A stretch of 55,541 nucleotides of DNA from Streptomyces rishiriensis (lineage in GTDB: Bacteria; Actinomycetota; Actinomycetes; Streptomycetales; Streptomycetaceae), in NCBI RefSeq assembly GCF_003112535.1, contig NZ_BEWA01000037.1, forward strand, positions 1 through 55,541. The letters run 5' to 3'. This document shows positions 1 to 8,044 of this stretch, piece by piece; positions within the stretch are counted from its first letter, which is position 1; every line of letters begins with the position of its first letter. Below the pieces are notes generated by a model. That model was not told where the DNA came from, ran no database searches, and saw only the letters and a program-made list of their open reading frames with translations. The position numbers were made by a program, and so were the translations under genes.

Positions 1-95
1 GCTCGCGGCCGCCCGCCGGTCCACGCCAGGGCCGCTCCACACCCCGGGGCCGGTCCACACCGGGGCCGCCGATCCACGCGCGCGGTGCGGATCGG

Positions 96-830
96 CTACG
101 TCCAGGTCGCGACCACGTAACCCACGCCGTAGGGCGCGTCCTCGTAGAGCAGCGCGCCCGTCAGCCCGGCGTCCTCGGCGGCGCCCGCGAGTACCTGCCA
201 CGGCGCCCGGCCGCAGGCCTTGAGCTCGTACGCCAGCTCCGCGTCCAGCGCCTTGAGCGCCGCCACGTCCGCCGTGCCGAGCGCGCGGACGATCTCCGCG
301 TCGAAGGGCTCGGCGCGCTCGTCGAGATAGCCGGGGGCCTTCAGCGTCCGGCACGCGCTCGCGTCGCCCATCACCAGCAGGGCGACCCGTCCGGGCGCCG
401 CGCCGATCTCCCGGCCCGCCTCGACGCACCGCTCGGCCGCGAGCGGCTCCCCGACACCGAGGCCCTCGACCGGGGCGGCCGACCATCCGGCCCGCTCCAG
501 CAGCCAGGCGCCGACCGCGAGGGACGGCGGCAGATCGCGCGCGGACGACGCGTCCGGTGCGGCCGGGGTGGCCTCGCCGCCGCGGCCGAGGCGTACCCGG
601 ACGTCCACGCCGAACGCGCGGAACGACCCCTGCGCGCCTTCGGGGTGGGCGCCTCGTCCGGCCTTCTCGGCGGGACCGACGACGACGAGCCGGTCCGGCC
701 GGGCGGCCGCCAGCACGGCCAGCGCGTCGGAGCAGGCGGTACGCGCCGCGTCCAGCTCGGGCGCGGCGCCTGCGGCGACCTCGGGCACGAGCAGAGGCGG
801 ACAGGGGCAGACTGAGGCGGCGACAAGCAT
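96..830 (-). CDS. Class III extradiol dioxygenase subunit B-like protein
   Basis: A 244-aa protein whose N-terminus (a short hydrophobic strand, a CPCPPLLVPE segment, then RLVVVGPAE) resembles the LigB/class III extradiol dioxygenase fold commonly encoded next to miaB in Streptomyces. The enzymatic substrate is unknown, and I cannot confirm the full set of iron ligands. It lies 117 bp downstream of miaB on the same strand. A TACCCT hexamer at 838-843 lies 7 nt before the ATG and no Shine-Dalgarno is visible, so its own transcript may be leaderless. The call rests on family resemblance; function is not inferred. Confidence 0.75.
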   Translation of the reverse strand: MLVAASVCPCPPLLVPEVAAGAAPELDAARTACSDALAVLAAARPDRLVVVGPAEKAGRGAHPEGAQGSFRAFGVDVRVRLGRGGEATPAAPDASSARDLPPSLAVGAWLLERAGWSAAPVEGLGVGEPLAAERCVEAGREIGAAPGRVALLVMGDASACRTLKAPGYLDERAEPFDAEIVRALGTADVAALKALDAELAYELKACGRAPWQVLAGAAEDAGLTGALLYEDAPYGVGYVVATWT

Positions 831-947
831 GATCGGCAGGGTAACCCCGCAGGCTCACCACGGGGCACCCCGCCGGGGTGTCCTCAGCGGGGTGTCCCCA
901 GCGGGACGCCCCTCGGCCGGCACCGCCTTCCGGGGCCCCTGACGCCG

Positions 948-2477
948 TCAGTCGCAGCCGCAGCCGCTGCCCGTGGCCACCGGAAGCGGAGCGGGCACGC
1001 CGATCCCGGGCAGGCCGAGCAGGACGCCCGCCGGCTTGGCCGCCTGCTCCGCGGTGCGCTTCTCCCAGGCGTCACCCGCGCGCGTGCGGCGCACGTCCAG
1101 GACGGCGCCCTCGGCCAGGAGGTGGTGCGGGGCGGCGTACGTGATCTCGACCGTCACCACGTCGCCCGGACGCACCTGCTGCTCCGGCTTGGTGAAGTGG
1201 ACCAGACGGTTGTCGGGGGCGCGGCCGGACAGTCGGTGCGTGGCGCCGTCCTTGCGGCCCTCGCCCTCGGCCACCATCAGCTCCAGGGTGCGGCCGACCT
1301 GCTTCTTGTTCTCCTCCCAGGAGATCTCCTCCTGCAGGGCGACGAGACGCTCGTAACGCGCCTGGACGACCGCCTTGGGGATCTGGTCCTCCATGGTCGC
1401 GGCCGGGGTGCCGGGGCGCTTGGAGTACTGGAAGGTGAACGCCTGCGCGAAGCGGGCCTCGCGGACAGCGTGCAGGGTCTGCTCGAAGTCCTCCTCGGTC
1501 TCGCCGGGGAAGCCCACGATGATGTCGGTGGTGATCGCCGCGTGCGGAATGGCGGCGCGCACCTTCTCGATGATCCCGAGGTAGCGCTCCTGCCGGTAGG
1601 AGCGGCGCATCGCCTTCAGGACCGTGTCCGAGCCGGACTGCATCGGCATGTGCAGCTGCGGCATCACGTTGGGCGTCTCGGCCATGGCGGCGATGACGTC
1701 GTCGGTGAAGTCCCGCGGATGCGGGGAGGTGAAGCGGACGCGCTCCAGGCCGTCGATCGCGCCGCACGCGCGCAGCAGCTTGCTGAAGGCCTCGCGGTCG
1801 CCGATGTCGGAGCCGTAGGCGTTGACGTTCTGGCCGAGCAGGGTGATCTCGGAGACCCCCTCGGACACCAGGGCCTCGATCTCGGCGAGGATGTCGCCGG
1901 TGCGGCGGTCCTTCTCCTTGCCGCGCAGCGCCGGGACGATGCAGAACGTGCACGTGTTGTTGCAGCCGACGGAGATCGACACCCAGGCCGCGTAGGCGCT
2001 CTCGCGCCGCGTCGGCAAGGTGGACGGGAAGGCCTCCAGCGACTCGGCGATCTCGACCTGGGCCTCTTCCTGCACGCGCGCGCGTTCCAGCAGGACCGGC
2101 AGCTTGCCGATGTTGTGCGTGCCGAAGACGACGTCCACCCAGGGCGCCCGCTTCACGATGGTGTCGCGGTCCTTCTGCGCGAGGCAGCCGCCGACCGCGA
2201 TCTGCATCCCGGGCCGGCTCGCCTTCCGCGGCGCGAGACGGCCGAGGTTGCCGTAGAGCCGGTTGTCGGCGTTCTCGCGCACCGCGCAGGTGTTGAAGAC
2301 GACGACGTCCGCGTCGCCGTCCGCGCCCTCGGGGGCGCGCACGTACCCGGCCTCTTCGAGCAGCCCGGACAATCGCTCGGAGTCGTGGACGTTCATCTGG
2401 CACCCGTAAGTGCGGATCTCGTAGCTCTTGGGGGCTTGGACGTCCACTGCGAGGCTCCGGTCGCTGCTGCTGGTCAT
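948..2477 (-). CDS. miaB: tRNA-2-methylthio-N6-dimethylallyladenosine synthase MiaB
   Basis: Radical-SAM methylthiotransferase that adds the 2-methylthio group to i6A37 of tRNAs. The 509-aa protein has the UPF0004 N-terminal domain with three cluster cysteines (C26 in TYGCQMN, C64 in NTCAVRENA, C98 in GGCLAQ). It then has the radical-SAM motif C172-x3-C176-x2-C179 (GCNNTCTFC) and a TRAM-type C-terminal segment. It ends with an unusual Cys-rich tail, GSGCGCD. The ATG has no Shine-Dalgarno; TACCCT at 2484-2489 is exactly 6 nt upstream, which suggests leaderless transcription. Family assignment is secure and separated from RimO by the TYGCQMN motif. Confidence 0.96.
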   Translation of the reverse strand: MTSSSDRSLAVDVQAPKSYEIRTYGCQMNVHDSERLSGLLEEAGYVRAPEGADGDADVVVFNTCAVRENADNRLYGNLGRLAPRKASRPGMQIAVGGCLAQKDRDTIVKRAPWVDVVFGTHNIGKLPVLLERARVQEEAQVEIAESLEAFPSTLPTRRESAYAAWVSISVGCNNTCTFCIVPALRGKEKDRRTGDILAEIEALVSEGVSEITLLGQNVNAYGSDIGDREAFSKLLRACGAIDGLERVRFTSPHPRDFTDDVIAAMAETPNVMPQLHMPMQSGSDTVLKAMRRSYRQERYLGIIEKVRAAIPHAAITTDIIVGFPGETEEDFEQTLHAVREARFAQAFTFQYSKRPGTPAATMEDQIPKAVVQARYERLVALQEEISWEENKKQVGRTLELMVAEGEGRKDGATHRLSGRAPDNRLVHFTKPEQQVRPGDVVTVEITYAAPHHLLAEGAVLDVRRTRAGDAWEKRTAEQAAKPAGVLLGLPGIGVPAPLPVATGSGCGCD

Positions 2478-2542
2478 GGCTCAAGGGTAGGCGCTCCCCG
2501 GAGAGCGCCCGCCGCGCCCGTGTCACCAGGGCCGCACCGGGC

Positions 2543-3250
2543 TCAGGGGTCGATGAGTCCGGCGCGGATCGCGTAGCGGGTGAGCTCCAGCCGGTCGCGC
2601 ATGCCGAGCTTGTGCAGGAGGTTGGCGCGGTGCCGTTCGACCGTCTTGGCGCTGATGAAGAGCAGCGCGCCGATCTCCTTGGAGGTGTGCCCCTCGGCCA
2701 CGAGCTTGAGTATCTCCTCCTCGCGCTCGGTGATGGGCCGCTCGGGCAGGCCGTCGACGTCGCCGCCGCGGTGCAGCCGCTCCAGGTACGAGCGGACGAG
2801 CGCACGCTCCGCGCCGGGGTAGATGAACGGCTCGTCGCGCACGACCGCACGGCAGGCCTCGACCAGGTCCCGGTCGGCGACCGACTTCAGCACGTATCCC
2901 CCGGCCCCGGCCTTGAGGGCCTCGAAGAAGTACTGCTCGTTGTCGTACATCGTCAGGATGAGGATGGGCAGCGCCGGGAGTCTGCGGGAGAGTTCACGCG
3001 CCGCCTGCAGCCCGGTCATCCGGGGCATGGCCACGTCCAGGACGGCCAGATCGACGTCCCCCTCCCGCGCGCGTTCGACCGCCTCGGCCCCGTCGCCGGT
3101 CTCGGCGACCACGGTCAGGTCGGGCTCACCGTCCAGGATGAGCCGTACTCCCCGGCGTACGAGCGTGTGGTCGTCGGCGAGCAGGACGCGGATCGGTGCG
3201 GACGGCTCAGTGCGTGGAACCGATGCCCGCGAGGGGGTGGAGTGGGTCAT
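2543..3250 (-). CDS. NarL/LuxR-family response regulator
   Basis: A 235-aa two-component response regulator. The receiver domain (about residues 19-135) carries the acidic pair in LLADDHT, the phospho-acceptor D72 in LAVLDVAMP, and the switch/lysine segment GYVLKSV. The C-terminal LuxR helix-turn-helix (about 170-228) includes ITEREEEILKLVAEG and ISAKTVERHRANLLHKLG. The ATG overlaps the stop of the upstream kinase (ATGA), so the pair is translationally coupled. An earlier in-frame extension exists but runs through the kinase gene and is rejected. The target genes are unknown; the adjacent divergent antiporter operon is a natural candidate (inference). Confidence 0.93.
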   Translation of the reverse strand: MTHSTPSRASVPRTEPSAPIRVLLADDHTLVRRGVRLILDGEPDLTVVAETGDGAEAVERAREGDVDLAVLDVAMPRMTGLQAARELSRRLPALPILILTMYDNEQYFFEALKAGAGGYVLKSVADRDLVEACRAVVRDEPFIYPGAERALVRSYLERLHRGGDVDGLPERPITEREEEILKLVAEGHTSKEIGALLFISAKTVERHRANLLHKLGMRDRLELTRYAIRAGLIDP

Positions 3251-4248
3251 CGGAGGCCTCCGGGGGAGGCCTGAGCGGCTGCCTCCCGAGCCGCCGGGGC
3301 GGTGCCCGCCGTCGCCCGCAGCCGTACGTCCGTCCCGCCGCCGCTGCCGTCCGCCCTCGACGAGACGGTGAGGGCCGCGCCGACCAGCAGGGCCCGCTCG
3401 CGCATCCCGCGGATGCCGGCGCCCTCCCCGGTCTGCGCGCCCAGGCCCGTGCCGTTGTCCCGTACGAGGAGTTCGACGCCGTCGGCGGCGGGGCGCAGAC
3501 GGAGTTCGGCGCGGTCGGCGCCCGAGTGCCGGGCGGTGTTGGTGAGGGCTTCCTGAGCCACGCGGTAGAGCACCAGTTCCGTCTCCTCGGTCAGCGGGGG
3601 CAGCCCGGCGCGAAGGTCGTGGCGCACCGTCAGCCCGTGGGTGGTGAACTCGGCGGCCAGGGAACGCAGGGCGCTGAGCAGGCCCAGTTCGTCGAGGACG
3701 CCGGGGCGCAGCCGACGGGCGATGCGGCGGATCTCGTCCAGACCGGCCCGGGTGGCCTCCTGCGCCTGGCCCAGTTCCTCGCGCAGGTCCTTGGGAGCCA
3801 GGTCGGCGACACGTTTGAGCTGGAGCAGCACGGCGGTCAGCGTCTGCCCGACCTCGTCGTGGAGCTCGCGGGCGATGCGGTGGCGCTCCCGTTCCTGCGC
3901 GGACAGCGCCCCCGCGGCGCTGGCGGCGCGTTCGGCCTCCAGCCGGTCCAGCATGGCGTTGTACGTGGTGATCAGCTCGGCCGTCTCCACCGGCCCCGAG
4001 ACCACGGCGCGGGCCCCGGGGTGCAGCAGGTCGGCGTCGGCCATGGCCCGGCCCAGCCGTCCCAGCGGCGCCAGGCCGACCCGCAGCACGACCGCGTCGA
4101 CGGCCAGCAGCGCGGCCAGGCCGGCCACCACGACGAGCACCTCGCCCGGCAGTACCGGCGTGGAGACGGTCACCGGGCCCAGGAGCAGCGCGGCCGCCAC
4201 GGCCAGGCCGACGGCGTCGAGGACGAAGATCCGCCAGAACAACGACAC
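3247..4248 (-). CDS. Sensor histidine kinase (HisKA_3 / NarL partner)
   Basis: Membrane sensor kinase, 333 aa from the GTG chosen here. Two hydrophobic segments (about residues 8-28 and 35-55) are followed by a HAMP-like linker, a HisKA_3 dimerisation domain with the phospho-acceptor H130 in RELHDEVGQ, and a GHKL ATPase with DNGTGLG near the C-terminus. The start is set by a GGGAGGAGG Shine-Dalgarno about 9 nt upstream of the GTG. A longer ORF begins at 4419, but its extra 57 residues are low-complexity Gly/Asp/Arg repeats and it has no good ribosome site. The periplasmic loop is very short, so sensing is probably intramembrane (inference). It is coupled to the response regulator by a 4-bp overlap. 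Confidence 0.9.
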   Translation of the reverse strand: MSLFWRIFVLDAVGLAVAAALLLGPVTVSTPVLPGEVLVVVAGLAALLAVDAVVLRVGLAPLGRLGRAMADADLLHPGARAVVSGPVETAELITTYNAMLDRLEAERAASAAGALSAQERERHRIARELHDEVGQTLTAVLLQLKRVADLAPKDLREELGQAQEATRAGLDEIRRIARRLRPGVLDELGLLSALRSLAAEFTTHGLTVRHDLRAGLPPLTEETELVLYRVAQEALTNTARHSGADRAELRLRPAADGVELLVRDNGTGLGAQTGEGAGIRGMRERALLVGAALTVSSRADGSGGGTDVRLRATAGTAPAAREAAAQASPGGLR

Positions 4249-4515
4249 GTGCGCGGGTCCTCCTCCCCTGCCTCGTCTGCCTCGGCCGTCCCGTCCGCCG
4301 CGGCCATCCCGGCCGTCCCGTCCGTCGGCGCCGGAGCCCTCCCGCCCGTGTCTCCATGGCACCGCCGTGACCAGCCTCTCCGCCGGCCGACGGCCCTGTC
4401 CATCCGTCACGACACCCATGTCGTCACCGTACGGGCAGGTGGCAGCATGGCGGCTCCGGGCACTCGTCCGTAGACGTCACCGAACCACCGACCACGACCA
4501 GCAAGGGGAAGAAAC

Positions 4516-5001
4516 GTGTCTGCTCCACGCCTGCGAACGACTCCGCTGCCAGGCATCGGAGTCCAGTACGACCTCGTGACGCGGGAGCAGCGCCATCTCT
4601 CCGTCGTGGCGCACCGCGACGGCGCCCGCACCGTGAACGTGTACCGGACCGACGACCCCGACTCCTGCGCGCAGTCGCTGCGGCTCACCGGCGCCGAGGC
4701 GGGCGCGCTGATCGACGCGCTGGTGCCGTCCCACCACAGCGCGAGCCTGCTGTACACGACGGACCTGGGGCTGGTCGCCGAACGCGTGGAGGTGGCGGCG
4801 ACCTCCCGCTGGAACGGGCGGCTTCTGGGCGACACCCGGATGCGCACGGAGACCGGCGCCTCGATCGTGGCGGTGCTGCGGCGGGCCGAGGCTATACCGT
4901 CCCCGACGCCGGACTTCCGTCTCGCGGGCGGTGACACGCTCATCGTCGTCGGCACCCGCGAGGGCGTGGACGCGGCCGCGGCGATCCTCGGCCGGGAGTG
5001 A
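4516..5001 (+). CDS. TrkA-C domain regulatory subunit of cation:proton antiporter (KhtT-like)
   Basis: A 161-aa soluble protein with a C-terminal RCK_C/TrkA-C domain (about residues 75-160; ends GGDTLIVVGTREGVDAAAAIL). The N-terminal half is specific to actinobacterial antiporter partners. It starts at GTG with AAGGGGAAG about 5 nt upstream. The antiporter gene begins 4 nt after its stop, so the two make a KhtTU-like pair in which the TrkA-C subunit senses a ligand and gates the membrane subunit. Known KhtT/RCK_C domains bind cyclic di-AMP; whether this one does cannot be read from the sequence. Confidence 0.88.
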   Translation: MSAPRLRTTPLPGIGVQYDLVTREQRHLSVVAHRDGARTVNVYRTDDPDSCAQSLRLTGAEAGALIDALVPSHHSASLLYTTDLGLVAERVEVAATSRWNGRLLGDTRMRTETGASIVAVLRRAEAIPSPTPDFRLAGGDTLIVVGTREGVDAAAAILGRE

Positions 5002-5005
5002 TCGG

Positions 5006-6232
5006 GTGCACTCCGCCGTCCTGCTGATCGAGTTCGGTTCCATCATCCTCGGCCTCGGCCTGCTCGGCCGGTTCGCGGCCCGGTTCCGGTTCTCGCCGAT
5101 CCCGCTCTATCTGCTGGCCGGGCTGGCCTTCGGCGAGGGCGGGCTGCTGCCGCTCGGCGCGAGCGAGGAGTTCGTGGCGACCGGCGCCGAGATCGGCGTC
5201 ATCCTGCTGCTGCTGATGCTCGGCCTGGAGTACACGGCGAGCGATCTGGTCTCCAACCTCAAGGCCCACTATCCGTCCGGCCTCGTCGACTGCGCCCTCA
5301 ACGCCCTGCCGGGCGCTGTCGCCGCGCTGCTGCTGGGCTGGGGGCCGGTGGCGGCCGTGGTGCTGGCGGGCGTCACCTGGATCTCGTCCTCCGGGGTGAT
5401 CGCCAAGGTGCTGGGCGACCTGGGGCGGGTCGGCAACCGGGAGACGCCGGTGATCCTCAGCGTGCTGGTGCTGGAGGACCTGGCCATGGCCGTGTACCTG
5501 CCGATCGTCACCGCTCTCGTGGCCGGGGTGGGGCTGGCGGCCGGCAGCGTGACCCTGGCGATCGCGCTGGGCGTCGCGGGGCTCGTGCTGTTCGCCGCGG
5601 TGCGCTACGGCCGGGTCATCTCGCGCTTCGTGTCGAGCGACGACCCGGAGAAGCTCCTACTGGTCGTGCTCGGGCTGACGATCCTGGTCGCCGGCGTGGC
5701 ACAGCAGTTGCAGGTGTCCGCGGCGGTCGGGGCGTTCCTGGTGGGCATCGCGCTGTCCGGGGAGGTCGCGGAGGGCGCTCACACGCTGCTGAGCCCGCTG
5801 CGCGACCTGTTCGCCGCCGTGTTCTTCGTCTTCTTCGGGCTGCACACCGACCCGGCGAGCATCCCTCCCGTCCTCCTGCCGGCTCTCGCGCTGGCCGTCG
5901 TCACCGCCGCGACGAAGATCGCCACCGGTTACTGGGCGGCCCGGCGGACCGGAATCTCGGTCAAGGGGCGCTGGCGGGCGGGCGGCGCGCTGGTGGCGCG
6001 CGGGGAGTTCTCGATCGTCATCGCCGGACTGGCGGTCACCGCCGGGATCGAGCCGTCCCTGGGGCCGCTGGCCACGGCGTACGTGCTGATCCTGGTCGTG
6101 GTGGGCCCGCTCACCGCCCGTTACACGGAGCCGCTCGCGACGCGGTGGACGCGCCGCCGGGGGCCTCGCGGGACGGTCGCGGCAGCGGGGCAGCCGGTCG
6201 AGGCTCGACCGCAGACGCCGGTGGGCGACTGA
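5006..6232 (+). CDS. CPA2-family cation:proton antiporter (KefB/KhtU-like)
   Basis: Polytopic Na+(K+)/H+ exchanger, 408 aa, with about 12 predicted membrane helices and no C-terminal TrkA-N domain. The regulatory domain is supplied in trans by the preceding gene. The start is GTG at 5006 (V-H-S-A-V), with GGGAG about 10 nt upstream inside the end of the previous gene. A longer in-frame ORF from 4931 reads through the partner gene and is rejected. Family features include the LLLLMLGLEY helix and the VVLAGVTWISSSGV segment. Likely role: K+ efflux/pH homeostasis under osmotic or alkaline stress. Confidence 0.92.
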   Translation: MHSAVLLIEFGSIILGLGLLGRFAARFRFSPIPLYLLAGLAFGEGGLLPLGASEEFVATGAEIGVILLLLMLGLEYTASDLVSNLKAHYPSGLVDCALNALPGAVAALLLGWGPVAAVVLAGVTWISSSGVIAKVLGDLGRVGNRETPVILSVLVLEDLAMAVYLPIVTALVAGVGLAAGSVTLAIALGVAGLVLFAAVRYGRVISRFVSSDDPEKLLLVVLGLTILVAGVAQQLQVSAAVGAFLVGIALSGEVAEGAHTLLSPLRDLFAAVFFVFFGLHTDPASIPPVLLPALALAVVTAATKIATGYWAARRTGISVKGRWRAGGALVARGEFSIVIAGLAVTAGIEPSLGPLATAYVLILVVVGPLTARYTEPLATRWTRRRGPRGTVAAAGQPVEARPQTPVGD

Positions 6233-6535
6233 GGCGCGGCACGGCCGGCCCGATCCGAAGGGCCGCACATGCCCTCCCGAGGCCCTCCCCACGCCCTCCC
6301 GACGCCCTTCGCGGAGGAGCTCGCGCGATCTCCTCGCCGAGGCGATCGACCACGTCCGGGACGGCGGCCGACAGCAGCGGGCTGAGCTCGGCCAGACCAG
6401 GCCAGGCCCGGGTCGGGCGACGCGGCGCGACTCCGCGCGGCGCGGGCAGGGCCTTCCTGCCCCGGTACCCCCAGCATTCTCGGCACCCCCAGCATCCTCG
6501 GCGGCCCCGGCGGTCCGCTCGTCGGGGCCGCCCGG
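6233..6535. other. Convergent intergenic region with short repeats
   Basis: 303 bp between the converging antiporter and mazG-like genes. It holds no convincing ORF. An imperfect 18-bp tandem duplication (CCCCCAGCATYCTCGGCR) lies around 6470-6505. No clear U-tract terminator is visible. Confidence 0.5.
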
Positions 6536-6931
6536 TCAGTCGCCATCGGGTGCCCATCCCTGCCGGCGCAGCACCGCGGACACGTCGGGCGCCCGGTAGT
6601 GCTCGCCCTTGAGCACCTTGCCGTCGGCGCGACGGGCGACCCGGCCGTCGGGGCCGAGCTTGGTCATGTTCGAGCGGTGGATCTCGGCGAGCACCGCGTC
6701 GAGGTCGATCCCGTGCGCCAGGGCCGTGCCGTAGACGACGTCGGCCAGCTCGTGCGCCAGCCGGTCCAGCGGGCCGCTCACCGACACCTCGACGGCCTCC
6801 GCCGCCTCCTCGGCGAGCAGCTCTCCGCGCTGCGCGGCGAGACGCGGCGACACCGTGGCCGGGGTGGTGCGGACGTCGAGTCCGAAGGCGCGGTGGAACG
6901 CACGGACCAGATCGGCGGGCGAGGAACTCAT
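6536..6931 (-). CDS. MazG-like NTP pyrophosphohydrolase (all-alpha NTP-PPase)
   Basis: A 131-aa all-alpha protein with the MazG/PRA-PH metal-binding pattern: ELLAEEAAEAVE followed by HELADVVYGTALAHGID, i.e. E-x-x-E...E-x-x-D. The tail KLGPDGRVARRADGKVLKGEHYRAP is typical of the phosphoribosyl-ATP-pyrophosphohydrolase-like branch. These enzymes hydrolyse non-canonical or damaged NTPs. The first in-frame ATG gives MSSSPADL and has no Shine-Dalgarno. It lies 6 nt downstream of a TACAGT -10 element that belongs to a RecA-independent damage promoter (separate entry). Its function as a damage-induced housecleaning enzyme is inference. Confidence 0.85.
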   Translation of the reverse strand: MSSSPADLVRAFHRAFGLDVRTTPATVSPRLAAQRGELLAEEAAEAVEVSVSGPLDRLAHELADVVYGTALAHGIDLDAVLAEIHRSNMTKLGPDGRVARRADGKVLKGEHYRAPDVSAVLRRQGWAPDGD

Positions 6932-6937
6932 GCACCG

Positions 6938-6960
6938 ACTGTAACGACGGCCACTGACAG
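6938..6960 (-). promoter_or_regulatory. RecA-NDp/PafBC-type DNA-damage promoter of the mazG-like gene
   Basis: Reading the minus strand: CTGTCAGTG (6960-6952), 8 nt, TACAGT (6943-6938), 6 nt, then the ATG at 6931. This matches the actinobacterial RecA-independent damage promoter consensus TTGTCRGTG-N8-TANNNT with one mismatch. The -10 position predicts transcription starting at or next to the ATG, i.e. a leaderless mRNA. Confidence 0.75.
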
Positions 6961-7027
6961 GCCCGTCCGCCCGGCCCTGTAGCCCCGCCCTGGTCAGCAC
7001 CTCGTGAAGGCTGGCAGGATCGCGGGC

Positions 7028-8029
7028 ATGTCCAAGGTGTTCTCCCGTCCCGGCAGACGCGGCGTCCTGGGGGGCGCGGCCGCCGCCGTCGTCGTCGTCA
7101 TGGGGCTGCTGCTGTGGTGGCTGCTGCCCCTGGGCGAGAAGCCGCCGAGCGGTTCGATCACCTTCAGCACGGGCACGACGAGCGGCGTCTACTACGAGTA
7201 CGGCAGCCAGCTGCGGGACGCGCTCGCCAGGGACATGCCCGATCTGGACGTGAACCTGACGACCAGCAACGGGTCGCCGGAGAACGTCGAGCGCGTGGCG
7301 AAGGGCGATGCCGACTTCACCATCGCCGCGGCCGACGCCGTGCAGACGTACGAGTCGCAGCACCCGGGCGGGGCCGCCAAACTGCGCGGGGTGGCCCGGC
7401 TGTACGACGACTACGTCCAACTCGTGGTGCCACGCGACTCGGCGATCCGCTCCATCACGGACCTCCGCGGCAAGACCGTGGCGACCGGCCTGCCCCGCTC
7501 CGGTGTGCGCCTGATCGCGGAGCGCGTGCTCAGGGCGGCGGGCCTGGACCCGGCGAAGGACATCAGGGCCGAATCGGAGGGCATCGACACCGGCCCCGAG
7601 AAGCTGAAGCGGGGCAAGATCGACGCCTTCTTCTGGTCCGGCGGGGTGCCGACGGCCGGGCTGGAGAAGCTGGCCGACACCTTCACCTTCCGGTTCGTGC
7701 CGATCAGCTCCGAGCTCGTCGCCCGGATGCACGACCAGGACGACTCCACCGGCTACTACCGGGCCACGAACATGCCGGAGTCGGCCTACCCGACCATCCA
7801 GAACGGCTCCACCGTGGCGACGATCGCGGTGTCCAACCTGCTCATCACCCGCACGGACATGGCGCCCCGGCTCACCGAATGGCTGACCCGCACCGTGATC
7901 AGGAGCCGGGACGGCATCGGCGCGCACGTGCACTCCGCCCAATTGGTCGACCTGCGCACCGCCATCTACACCGACCCGCTCAAGCTGCACGAGGGCGCCC
8001 GGCGCTACTACCGCTCGGTCAAGCCCTAG
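7028..8029 (+). CDS. TAXI-family TRAP solute-binding protein (orphan)
   Basis: A 333-aa extracytoplasmic solute receptor. An N-terminal hydrophobic anchor (about residues 11-35, no lipobox) precedes a TAXI domain with the family start TFSTGTTSGVYYEYG and a later DLRGKTVATGLP. TAXI proteins normally feed DctQM-type TRAP permeases; none is present in this window. Its 3' end converges with a sensor kinase gene 15 bp away, so it may act as a ligand-presenting partner for that two-component system (inference). The ATG is preceded by GGCAGGAT; an alternative GTG at 7004 would add 8 residues. Confidence 0.87.
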   Translation: MSKVFSRPGRRGVLGGAAAAVVVVMGLLLWWLLPLGEKPPSGSITFSTGTTSGVYYEYGSQLRDALARDMPDLDVNLTTSNGSPENVERVAKGDADFTIAAADAVQTYESQHPGGAAKLRGVARLYDDYVQLVVPRDSAIRSITDLRGKTVATGLPRSGVRLIAERVLRAAGLDPAKDIRAESEGIDTGPEKLKRGKIDAFFWSGGVPTAGLEKLADTFTFRFVPISSELVARMHDQDDSTGYYRATNMPESAYPTIQNGSTVATIAVSNLLITRTDMAPRLTEWLTRTVIRSRDGIGAHVHSAQLVDLRTAIYTDPLKLHEGARRYYRSVKP

Positions 8030-8044
8030 TCGCCCGGGGCGTGA

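Noticed and set aside
4249..4419. N-terminal 57 codons of the NarL-type kinase
   Set aside because: Low-complexity GRD repeats without a ribosome site; the internal GTG has GGGAGGAGG upstream.
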